Positions 1 through 8,293 of a stretch of 25,715 nt of DNA are shown one piece after another; the stretch's first letter is position 1, and each line of letters begins with the position of its first letter. The stretch lies in the NCBI GenBank assembly GCA_002081555.1, contig MZNV01002654.1, positions 1-25,715 of the forward strand, read 5' to 3'. The DNA comes from Protostelium mycophagum (Eukaryota; Evosea; Variosea; Protosteliida; Protosteliaceae). Under the pieces are notes generated by a model. It did not search any database and was not told the DNA's origin. It saw only the letters and a program-made list of their open reading frames with translations. Position numbers and translations under genes: made by a program.

Positions 1-47
1 GGATTACCTTATTTAGAGATTAGACTCTAAATTTTTGAAAAGGTTAG

Positions 48-168
48 CAAACTTAGGAAAGAAGATATTATGGAAGGAGTGAGACGTATGACAGAGGCTT
101 TATACCCACCCAATAAGCGGAGCAGGGAGGAGCACAGTGATAAGAATCAGAAGAAGCAAAAGATATAA
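48..168 (+). CDS. C-terminal exon of unknown gene (partial)
   Basis: An open frame runs to a TAA at 166-168 and ends in a basic, nuclear-signal-like tail (NKRSREEHSDKNQKKQKI). The most likely exon start is after the acceptor GGTTAG ending at 47, or after CTTAG at 56, since the same frame has a TAA at 28-30. The segment around EGVRRMTEALYPP loosely resembles the last helix of fold-type I PLP aminotransferases, but this is too short to rely on. A different frame at 1-30 also ends in a stop (GLPYLEIRL), so an alternative end at 30 is possible. The gene would converge on Vps34. Function is not identified. Confidence 0.4.
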
Positions 169-170
169 AT

Positions 171-482
171 GTGCACAAAAATCAATATGTACATTTATTT
201 TATTTGAAAATATTGAGATGTCAACCATACTGTACAAAAATTACTAATGCTAGTGAGGTTTATGTGCTGGTTCAAACCCATAATGATGGCCTTTTTTCGA
301 GATTGTGCTCCTCCCTTGCAAAGTTTTCAGGACCCCGCTTTTTTTCAAGTCGTCTACAAAGTTGCATTAGAATGTCCATCATGATCATCAAAGAAAGAGT
401 TGTATCCTGGAAATGGTACATGCAAATTTGATGCTGTGGCAGAGCTGCAGCCACAGGCAACAAATGCTTTTATTCAAATACA
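171..482. other. 3' region of Vps34, no clear gene
   Basis: These 312 bp lie between the unknown plus-strand gene and the Vps34 stop. I translated the minus strand in all three frames and found no match to the expected last ~105 residues of Vps34. A minus-strand open stretch could be reached by splicing from GTAATG just inside the Vps34 stop to an acceptor near 433, then from GTACCA to a TTGTAG at about 355. It would add about 39 basic residues unlike any Vps34 tail. Otherwise nothing is recognisable. Confidence 0.5.
194..204 (-). terminator. Overlapping AATAAA poly(A) signals
   Basis: The minus strand reads AAATAAAATAAATG here, giving two overlapping AATAAA hexamers. They lie about 280 bp downstream of the Vps34 stop and just before the convergent plus-strand gene, so they are the likely polyadenylation signal for the Vps34 transcript. 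Confidence 0.5.
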
Positions 483-3400
483 TTACATTGGAGGAGGATA
501 TAGCTTGGGGTCACGTCCAATGAATCCAAAGTCAATGTGGAAGAGATGTCTGGATGTTGTGATGAGCAGGTTGTCCAAATGACGATCACCGACACACAAG
601 ATGAATGTCACCACACAATAGCCGGCACAACTTCTTACAAAAGCATCCAGCGCTTGTGGACTTATACCGAGAGGGGAGCCTGGACTTGGGTTGTGTTTTT
701 TCAAAAAGTTTAGGATGTCGCCGTTGTGTTCGGCGAGGATCTTTGTGATGGGGCTGCAATCACGGACACATTGGATCATGCCTAAACACATTAGAGATGA
801 AGCATGTGTTTCTAATGAAGTCTCGAGGTCAGTGTTTCGAAATAAATGATGACAAAAATCTATCTCTTTGCTGCCATGAAGGCAGAAAGTTGTAAATAAA
901 CACCTCACCTTCTTTGGTACTCGTCGCCAAGACTTTGTAAGGTGTCATTTTCAGATCGAGTGATTCCTTTTTCAATAATTCATCCATCAATGATATCAAT
1001 TGGACGATGATTTGATCTTGCCTCAGATCATCTCCGCTGAAATTTCGATGAGTTTTCTGCAGGTATCGTGTGTCTTCAACGAGGCTGATTACTTACTTTT
1101 TGTAGATGACAAGGTAGCCGTCATCTTTGTTTGCTGCTTTGAATTTGATCATGAGCGGTTCTGCAGAACTCGTAAAGATGGTAACTGCATGACGTCATCA
1201 CTCTGTATTTTGGCGGGACAATTTGAACTTTGAATTTGCCGCCAAAACACTCACTCGGCTCGATTCCGGAAGTGAGCACGTTAGGATCGAGCGGTAATGG
1301 TAACTTTCTCTTGAAATCAGCGAGTGCGCCATGCGGTCCAGTCGGCTGCATGACATCGTGAAATTTCTGCAATTTTTCTTTTCTGTTTCTGATCTGCCTC
1401 AGCTCTTTGTCGACCTGTCATTACGTCATGATGACGTCATCAGAAGGGTCATGACGTGTCACCTGTGTCAGTTCCTTCAGGGTGTCGTCTGACTGCAATA
1501 ACGCGGAGATACCCAACAGTCCATCTACAATCATCATTCTTTATGAATTATTTTTTTATTATAAAAATTTCCATTTAAAAATCCGTTTAAAAATTCACCA
1601 TTTTCTCTGGACATCAGCCTCGTCTTAAACTCTGAGAACTTTTTTAAATAAAAAGAACCATATTTGGGGTCTTCGCATTCCACCTTCAAATACCAATACA
1701 TGAAGTTGCGGATGTTGAAGTCCTCCATCGACTTTTGGAAGATGAATTCTGTTTTAATTCAGAGAAAATTCTTCGAATTTTTTTGGAATTTTTTGGGTTT
1801 TTTGGGCTAGAAAATATTTGTTAAAAAAGAAAAAATCTGTGAAAAGAGAAAATATTTGTGAAAAATAAGATATTGTGAAAAAAAAAGATTTGTGAAAAAA
1901 AATATTTGTGAAAAATTGGGAAAAAAAATAAATTATTTACCTGCAAGTTTCGATTCTTGTCCTTCTTCCGATTCATATCTGAGAGCTTGAACTAGTTGTA
2001 ACAAATAATGCAGTAATTCCTGTATTTTTCAGTTGACAATCTACAACCCAATCGTCCGATCATCTACAACGCGTTCTACAACCGGACAGAATCTCACCTC
2101 ATTAGAAGAATCTTGAAGTCTCGATACGGCGTAATCTCTGACCACATGATGCGTGAAGTGTTTCGACAATAACTCTAACGCGTCAGAAACTGTCAGACGT
2201 CAGTATGACGTCACATGTCAGATATGACATGTGTCAAATACCATCTATGGCTTCCCATTCCTTGATGAGTTCAGTGGCGAGCTTGACTTCTTGATGGTTT
2301 GTCCAATCTACACATCTCAAGAATTTGGTCAAGGCAAGTTTGTTGCTGGTCAAATAAAACCGAAATTTCCACAGAACGTTCCTGTCCTCGACCTGTCTCG
2401 TTGTAGATGTGAAAATATTTTTCTATCGTTGTAGATGCATGAGAAATTTCGATTTTTTTATCAGAAAAAATTAAATAAAAATAAAAACTCGTAACAATCC
2501 GTACCTCCAACTTTCTCGTGATCGGATACCTGCACACGTCAGATGACGTCATCAAACCCCAACACCCACCTGATGATCTTCAATATCCTGTCCCTCTCCT
2601 CCGGCGAAGGCCTCAAGTTTGGATCGTTCACTTTGTTTCCGATCATGAGTGCCAGGTGTTTATTGTCTATAGGTGTGGACTCTTGCATCAGTAAGAGCTC
2701 AGGGTCAAGCTGGGTGACTATGTTGCAGCTCTTTGGAAGAGGCAGTTGCATGAGTGTTTCTTTCTCATGGAAGAGGACTGGGTATTCGAAGGTGGGAAGT
2801 TCGATGGAGAGCATGTAGTCGTCTTCCCACGTCTGTATGTCCTTCTACAACGAGTCAGATGTGTGGATTTCGATGAAATTTCGTTGTATTGCTGTTGTAG
2901 AATGGAGCTAAAAATAGAATATGGTACCTTTTTCATTTCTTGAATTTTTTCAAATGTAATTTTATCCAGCCATTCCACATGAGCCACCTAATAAAATCAA
3001 TTCTACAATCTTCCAAATATAGATCAAGGGTCCCAACCCATTGTGCCTCAGAAAATTCTCTGAAATTTTCGCCGTTCAGAGAACGTCTCATCTTCCTGTG
3101 CCGTTTCCGCAACCGTTTCAAATATTTGTACCACTCTCAGAGGCGGTCCAAATATTTGTGCCAGCACAGACGTTTCGAATATTTGTGCCCACCTCTCCTC
3201 TGGTGTACTTTTTGGTGATGCGATCGAGACGATTCATCTCTATGATCTTTGGGTTTCTGTGGTTAGGTTTCCCTGGTGTCTTCATGTGTATCGGATCACC
3301 TTCTACACCCAGCCATAATAATAGATTCTGTTTGCCTTTGCGAAGGACTCTAGATTTATTGTATAGCGGAATGCAGGTACCACCGATGGCGACCTGTGGG

Positions 3401-4178
3401 TCATTCGGTGATGATTTCATTAAGATGAACAAAGATGTCTTTGTGGGAGGAAACTGAACAGCTCTACTGTCCGTTGTGGATGATCATAAAATATAATTTT
3501 GCAGGTTGTTGCGACAAAGTAGAGAAGAACATTACTGATCGTCAACTTCTGTTGATGTGGTATCTGCCACACCTCATCTTGCTGCAACTGCTGCATAAAT
3601 CGCGATAGACAAAATTAACAAGAGATCACCTTCTTTCTTGGCGCATGAACGTTCCACAGAGTTATGGACAACATACTATCCAAGGGTAATTGTGAATATG
3701 TAATTGGAAGAACGAGCCATTGATTCCAACTATATCTGTTAATCTCTCTTTGTCTGCTCTTACATTTTCCGTCATCAGGCAGAATGCAGTTATATTTTCT
3801 GAATCAACTCACGTGATGGCGTGATCTGAAAAGGTTGTTCTTGCAGGGAGAGTGAGAGCTTTTCCACTCGAATATATACAACACGTGGCATAAAGATCTC
3901 TGTCAACAAGGCTTAGAAATCGTCGCGGTGATGATTAATATATTGTCGCGATGATTATTATTACCTATGATCTTGTATTAAGGGCCGACTTAGAGCACTG
4001 AAACCTGATCCATTTATGTTATCACTCAACAGGCCATTTCCATCAGTATCATCCAAACGACCATCAACATGCAGTCTGAATGTAATCAATCATGGCATTA
4101 GAAATAATTCAAATACATCTTGACTTGAAAGTCTACGGGGACGTCAGAAGACCAAAAGAACTGCGCATCGGTGGGCAT
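483..4178 (-). CDS. VPS34: Class III PI 3-kinase Vps34, C-terminally short
   Basis: Vps34 phosphorylates phosphatidylinositol to PI3P for endosome and autophagy traffic, in complex with Vps15 and Beclin-1/Atg6. The start ([13 protein letters not shown]) is at 4178, and exons follow in family order. C2 domain: [55 protein letters not shown]. Then the VEWLDKITF linker. Helical domain: [20 protein letters not shown] and [17 protein letters not shown]. Kinase: [25 protein letters not shown], catalytic loop GDRHLDN, HIDFG. Compared with the usual IDFGYILGRDPK, one residue is missing ([11 protein letters not shown]). The frame meets TAA right after LYPPPM, where other Vps34 proteins continue for about 105 residues that include the C-lobe end and the membrane-acting last helix. 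I could not find that part in the window. Introns vary widely; some, of about 200 nt, hold AT-rich repeats. Family identity is certain; the C-terminus is not. Confidence 0.93.
1836..1930. repeat. AT-rich intronic repeats in Vps34
   Basis: The plus strand carries about five irregular copies of a unit close to AATATTTGTGAAAAA, separated by A-runs. They fill much of a roughly 200-nt Vps34 intron between the [13 protein letters not shown] exon and the [11 protein letters not shown] exon. The unit resembles an expanded polypyrimidine tract when read on the gene's strand. Confidence 0.7.
3119..3190. repeat. Three ~29-nt tandem units in a Vps34 intron
   Basis: The plus strand has AATATTTGT at 3121, 3151 and 3179, each followed by a G/A-CC-rich spacer, so three units with periods of 30 and 28 nt. 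Joining ...KKYTRGE to [12 protein letters not shown] gives the normal Vps34 linker and leaves this tract inside an intron of about 220 nt. A frame through the repeats ([16 protein letters not shown]) stays open, so an extra exon cannot be excluded. Confidence 0.6.
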
Positions 4179-4393
4179 AATGCCACCCGGAAAAATGAGT
4201 TTGGATCAAATCTTTGATCAATTGTAGACAAGGCTTTCGATTTTCCTGCAAAAATAAACTTGGTCGTCTTTGTCTTTCATTGAAGAGAAACATGTCGTGA
4301 AGCGAGGGCTATCTCCATGATATAGATAAACATTTAATGAGATCTTCAGGATCCTTTATCTTAAATATATTCATGTACATCATACTGTTCATT

Positions 4394-5439
4394 TCATCTC
4401 CAAAGCTTCGATGTCATCTGAAACAAATCAGCACCGTCACACTCAATAAAAAACTGACCCTCTTGGAAAACAAGCCTGTGATAGGTGATCTTGCGTAGCC
4501 TCTCAGGCACGATCTTCTGCCTGATGTTCTTGTTCCATGCAACTACAATACCCAGAAGGACCAACGCGACCAGAGGGACGACAACTCCAACAGCGATCCA
4601 CACCGTCTTCTTAGAGGACGAATTGGTGTTTATGTCTGGGTGCGTTAGATCTGGCTGAGAAAGAGGTGCTTGGAGAATCACATTTACCTTCTTGAAGATC
4701 CTCTGCACGATTGTCCGCAGGTTCTGGAATGTCGACAGGGGGTTCTTCGTCAGCTGGTGAAGAAGTTTCAGGGAAATTTCCCTTGTGTTTGGTCTGTGTG
4801 GGCTTCTCTTTTGTGGCAAGCGGTTCGGTTCTTGCGATGTTGATCATTGGGCTGCCTTCAGGTATGCTGTAGACTTCCTCATAGTTGCAGACACTCCTTG
4901 AATATGAATTGACTTGTGAGTTGCAAAGTGATTGACTGCACGGAACACCATATATAATGACACCCAGAGTAAAATCTTTCGAATCACACCCAGGACTCCT
5001 GCAGAAACATGAGATAGTGCACGGTTTCATATGATTCTGACCTGTAGGTTTCCACTATATGATCGTTTGTGGACGGTGTAGGAGTAATGGTGGTATTGGC
5101 GGAAATGCGAGCGAAACCCTCTGGTGACGTCAGATAAAATTTCAAGTTAAAGAACTCACTTTTCGATAAGAAGCACTCATTCAAAGAGATCGTTCGCCTG
5201 GCGGTGGGTTCGCCAGAACAATTAAGAGAAGCGTATTGGGCTGTCGTTGCATTTCTCCCGTCTGCCTCAACGATCGTCATCGAGCTGCCTTGTTCGTCAT
5301 CCACCACAGAACAATACGGCGTCAAAAATGACGCGGTATGGACCTCTGAGTCTGAGCATTGAGAATCCTTGTACGTGTATATAATAACTGCAGCTTCTAC
5401 CAGTGACAGGAACAGTAGAAATAAGGTGATCTTGTTCAT
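4394..5439 (-). CDS. Secreted-domain single-pass membrane protein, unknown
   Basis: Three exons (5439-5042, 4998-4688, 4650-4394; introns of 43 and 37 nt) close in frame to 321 residues. The N-terminus MNKITLFLLFLSLVEAA is a clear signal peptide. The ectodomain is Cys-rich (YKDSQCSD, LTPYC, SLNCSGEP, LNECF, SPGCDS, VPCSQSLCNS) with N-glycosylation sequons (NAT, NCS, NTT), followed by a P/E/T-rich stalk. One transmembrane helix (about 20 residues, VWIAVGVVVPLVALVLLG) is followed by a basic anchor (WNKNIRQK) and a cytoplasmic tail of about 40 residues ending TSKLWR. The order suggests a type I surface protein, perhaps adhesive or receptor-like. I do not recognise the family. It lies 215 bp upstream of Vps34 on the same strand and is divergent from the coiled-coil gene. 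The 37-nt intron is the only canonical choice of ordinary size that restores the membrane-helix frame. Confidence 0.8.
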
Positions 5440-5845
5440 CGTGTCGTTGTCTGTCCCCTTCAGTATTTATGATGAAGGGGTGCCTCTCAAAAAGAGCGGA
5501 ATCTAATCCTTCCACATTCCGCAGTCTAAAAGTCACAAGACTTTGACATCTTTATGAGATTTCATTGAGAAGTGGCAGGAATTTCTCAAAAGGATTTCTA
5601 TCATGATCAGACATTTACAATGTTGTAGATAGATCATGAAAAACTTATGCATCATTCTCAACTTATTATTATTGGCGCCTGGCAATGGTGGTTCAGACTA
5701 CAATATGTGGAAACCCAAGATACAATTGAAAAAATTACAAGCTTGATTTACGATGACATCAAGAACACTGCACACATTGTAGAATGAGAATATTACGCTT
5801 TGTGGGGTTGAGAAATTTTTTTCATTTTCAGATTGATCACGAAAA
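5440..5845. other. Divergent intergenic region
   Basis: This 406-bp region lies between the start of the membrane protein (-) and the coiled-coil gene (+). A plus-strand open stretch from ATG 5648 (MHHSQLIIIGAWQWWFRLQY...) ends at a good donor (GTAGAA) before an acceptor TTTTCAG at 5831. Every join to that acceptor soon meets a TGA in the frame needed downstream, so it may be a dead first exon of the coiled-coil pseudogene. No clear TATA box was seen. Confidence 0.4.
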
Positions 5846-7308
5846 ATGATCGCGCACAGCATACATCGTTTGGAAAGGGTGTTGGATAATCCAGAGATAT
5901 ACAGAAGATTCATCCAAGCTGGACTAGTCAGAGAAATTGTTCCCACCACTGATGTGGATCCTTCGAAAGAATATGGTATTCTTTCTCATTGTACGTAGAC
6001 AACTGCCACTGTCTGAGGTATTCTATCATAGCTTATAGATTCGATCGATACTGTCAAGAAGAGAGCCGTAGAGGAGATGAATGTTGAAATAGACAAACTT
6101 ATCACTGCGCACGATGACGAGATGAACGAGATGTACTTGTCTTCAGCGGAGGAGAAAAATGAACACCTCATGGCAATGATTAATAGAGAGAAGACACATT
6201 CAGAACAGATGGAGATCATACGACAGAACCACCAACAACAGATGAAGACTTTGAAAGAAGAATCGAAAAAGAGAGAGCAGGATCACCAACAACAGATGAA
6301 GACTTTGAAAGAAGACCACCAACAACAGATGAAGACTTTGAAAGAAGAAGCAAATAAGAGAGAGCAGGATCACCAACAACAGATGAAGACTTTGAAAGAA
6401 GAAGCAGACAAGAGAGAGCAGGATCACCAGCAGACTTTGAAAGAAGAAGCAAACAAGACAGAGCAAGAAAAAGAGGATCTCGAGGCATGGTGTAAACCAA
6501 AGGACCTTCTGATGTAAAACAGAACATGCTTCTTGTCGGCCAGATGATATACAAGTTCAAGAAGAAGTTTAGAGTCATCTTCCGGCTAAAGTGTAAGTAG
6601 TTTGTAAGACTTGCATTCACCTCCATGATAAGGGTGGGAAGCGCTTGAGGATGCCCAGCACGCGGAGAAGATCTCGAGTCGATTTCAGAAGGAGTCGAGA
6701 GATGTTGAGGATGCCCTGGAATTATTTCAAAGCCGAAGAGTTTCGATCGCCCGCCCCTTTCTGAGAAATGATGATAATGCGAGAGCAAAGATTGATTCCA
6801 TAATAGAATCTGCACTTGCATCCCCAGAGGAGAAAGAGATTGTCAAAGTATGCAGTGCAATCTGCTTTGATCAGTCCGACCCTTTCTGGTATTAATAAAC
6901 TGCAAATATTGAAAGACTTAAATCATCTTCTTTTGGTATGTTGGTTTGTGTTGTCTTCTACTTTTATTGAGGCCAATATTTTGCTGAAATTTGTCTTTTC
7001 ACGTTGTAGACGATCCCAAATTAAGTTTGTCAAAGCATGCTGAGCGATTGATTTTGCAATTTTTTGAGCTCGCAAAAGATGTCTGGATATCTCAACAATG
7101 ACTAAGCCAAAGCAGGTGTTCTTTCAAATATCAATATTTTGATTTTTATTGCTTCAGATATAAAGTACAATTAATTGCATCATACTCTAAATTCATGACA
7201 GCATTGGTTGTTGGTTTATCCAAGGTCGCTCTGACACATGGCTCGATGCATGTTGTTACACATCCAAAATTTTTACATCTCGAGCGTCCACCGATCATGG
7301 CAAGTTAG
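5846..7308 (+). pseudogene. Coiled-coil protein gene with broken frame
   Basis: Clean exons are 5846-5975 (MIAHSIHRLERVLDNPEIY...) and 6039-6517 (intron of 63 nt, in frame). The second exon encodes a charged coiled coil with repeats of DHQQQMKTLKEEANKREQ. Further coding-quality stretches follow: KQNMLLVGQMIYKFKKKF, then (intron 6593-6632) WEALEDAQHAEKISSRFQKE... to ASPEEKEIVK, then YAVQSALISPTLSGINKLQ, then KLSLSKHAERLILQFFELAK, and YKVQLIASYSKFMTALVVG ending at TAG 7306-7308. They do not join by canonical splicing: a TAA at 6515 and a frame change near 6500, another near 6848, and an in-frame TGA at 7099 interrupt them. Neighbouring genes close perfectly over 13-15 exons, so random sequencing error is less likely than decay. 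It could instead be two genes or carry unusual splicing. No known family is recognised. Confidence 0.5.
6223..6470 (+). repeat. Coding tandem repeat (~54 nt) in coiled coil
   Basis: A near-identical DNA unit starting CACCAACAACAGATGAAGAC recurs four times. A fifth, shortened copy (CACCAGCAGACTTTG) follows. Full units are about 54 nt (18 residues, HQQQMKTLKEE-x-x-KREQD), and one copy is truncated to 33 nt. High DNA identity means the array expanded recently or is homogenised. Confidence 0.9.
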
Positions 7309-7444
7309 CAGGCTCAGTCCTTCGCCGGTTGGTGCGACAGCCTAAAAACATGCCGTTATAGAACTCTGGTGATGTCTCACTCCTCATGTAGTTGGTATAT
7401 GAGGCGACCCTCTCTATTGTTCTCTTCAATGAGAGTGTGGGAGA

Positions 7445-7815
7445 ATGCATGAGAGGATGCTTAATCCTGATCCCCGAAGGGTGAAGAATGAGGACTCTCA
7501 CGGTGAGAGTATTGGATGTTCCGGAGGTGCGAATCTTTGTCGTTTAGATTCGTATCGAAAAGCCAAAGAAACTTGATAGCGTATTCTCAGAACAAATACA
7601 TCTCCTCAGAACCCAAGCTGCAATTCGCTCAGTGAACTGTTGGATGAGCGAGATAAGAAGGGTTGATCGTGAAATTGTCTCTATTTTGAAAGAAATTTAC
7701 GACGGGTTGTAGATGGGGTTTTGTCCATAAACGTGACATTGTCCCTCCGGATGCCGCTTGGCGGCGAGGATCCACTTTTCCAAAACAGGAATATAGAAAA
7801 ATAACCAACATGTAG
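7445..7815 (+). CDS. Small basic protein, 70 residues, unknown
   Basis: Three exons (7445-7502, 7580-7631, 7713-7815) join in frame by good sites (GTGAGA...GATAG and GTGAAC...GGGTTGTAG). The product begins MHERMLNPDPRRVKNEDSH, passes through SSEPKLQFAQWGFVHKRD and ends EYRKITNM. It is basic with two tryptophans, no signal peptide and no membrane segment. A small organellar or RNP subunit would fit its composition, but no family is recognised. The start is the first ATG after an in-frame TGA; upstream exons remain possible. An acceptor 11 nt further on (CTCAG at 7590) opens a different frame, which also looks coding. Confidence 0.5.
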
Positions 7816-7990
7816 TTGAATTATTCCATTTTTATTTCAGCAGGATGATCTGGCTTGAGTTGAAACATGATGTGAAAAGAAATTAAATTTCTGGCGGTTG
7901 ACCGTTAATTTCAAGTTGAAAAAAATAACGTGGCGAAAGTCATTAGATCACGAACAAGCTCAAAACAAGGAGGTAGCTCTCCTAAAACAA

Positions 7991-8293
7991 ATGCCGAATC
8001 GACTAACGCGAGCAGTTTATCCGATGGAATCCAGCATGGAAGAGTCCTCCCTGTATACGGCCAAGGAATTCGAAGAAGATGATGTCAACTCTCTTCTTCA
8101 ACCTCCGTCATATCTTACTCAAACACTTCCATCTGATCCAAATCAATCGAACCACATGTTCCATGTTTGTCATACCCGTCTTTTAGACACGACATCCGAT
8201 AACGTCCTCAGGATACCCAAAGAAAACATGATCATTCGACCGAAGATTCAACACAAGCTCCCCAAGATCAGAAAGTTCCTTCAAGATCGATGA
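7991..8293 (+). CDS. Small unknown protein, 100 residues
   Basis: A single open frame begins at its first ATG (MPNRLTRAVYPMESSMEESS) and ends at TGA 8291-8293. The frame is open for about 120 nt before that ATG but has no earlier start. The N-terminal half is acidic (AKEFEEDDVNSLL), and the C-terminal half is basic (MIIRPKIQHKLPKIRKFLQD). No domain is recognised. Its TGA overlaps the ATG of the XRCC1-like gene as ATGA, which is unusual for a eukaryote. It could be an upstream ORF or a misjudged 5' part of that gene, joined by an intron I did not find. Confidence 0.4.
   Translation: MPNRLTRAVYPMESSMEESSLYTAKEFEEDDVNSLLQPPSYLTQTLPSDPNQSNHMFHVCHTRLLDTTSDNVLRIPKENMIIRPKIQHKLPKIRKFLQDR

Noticed and set aside
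4669-4687. 19-nt intron in the membrane protein gene
   Set aside because: It restores frame, but a 37-nt intron from the same donor to CAGCCAG (4651) does so too and fits the usual size.
6200-6821. Long minus-strand frames over the coiled-coil repeat
   Set aside because: They are Leu/Ser-rich complements of a Glu/Lys repeat; the plus frame has the splice sites and heptad-like pattern.
7295-7501. Minus-strand open frame of 68 codons
   Set aside because: It overlaps plus-strand coding-quality segments on both sides, has no family match and no splice partners on the minus strand.
7591-7712. IHLLRTQAAIRSV segment as the last exon of the coiled-coil gene
   Set aside because: Its downstream join would need a frame change; the alternative acceptor at 7579 and the intron 7632-7712 explain the region with canonical sites. 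It is kept as a finding, not as a feature.
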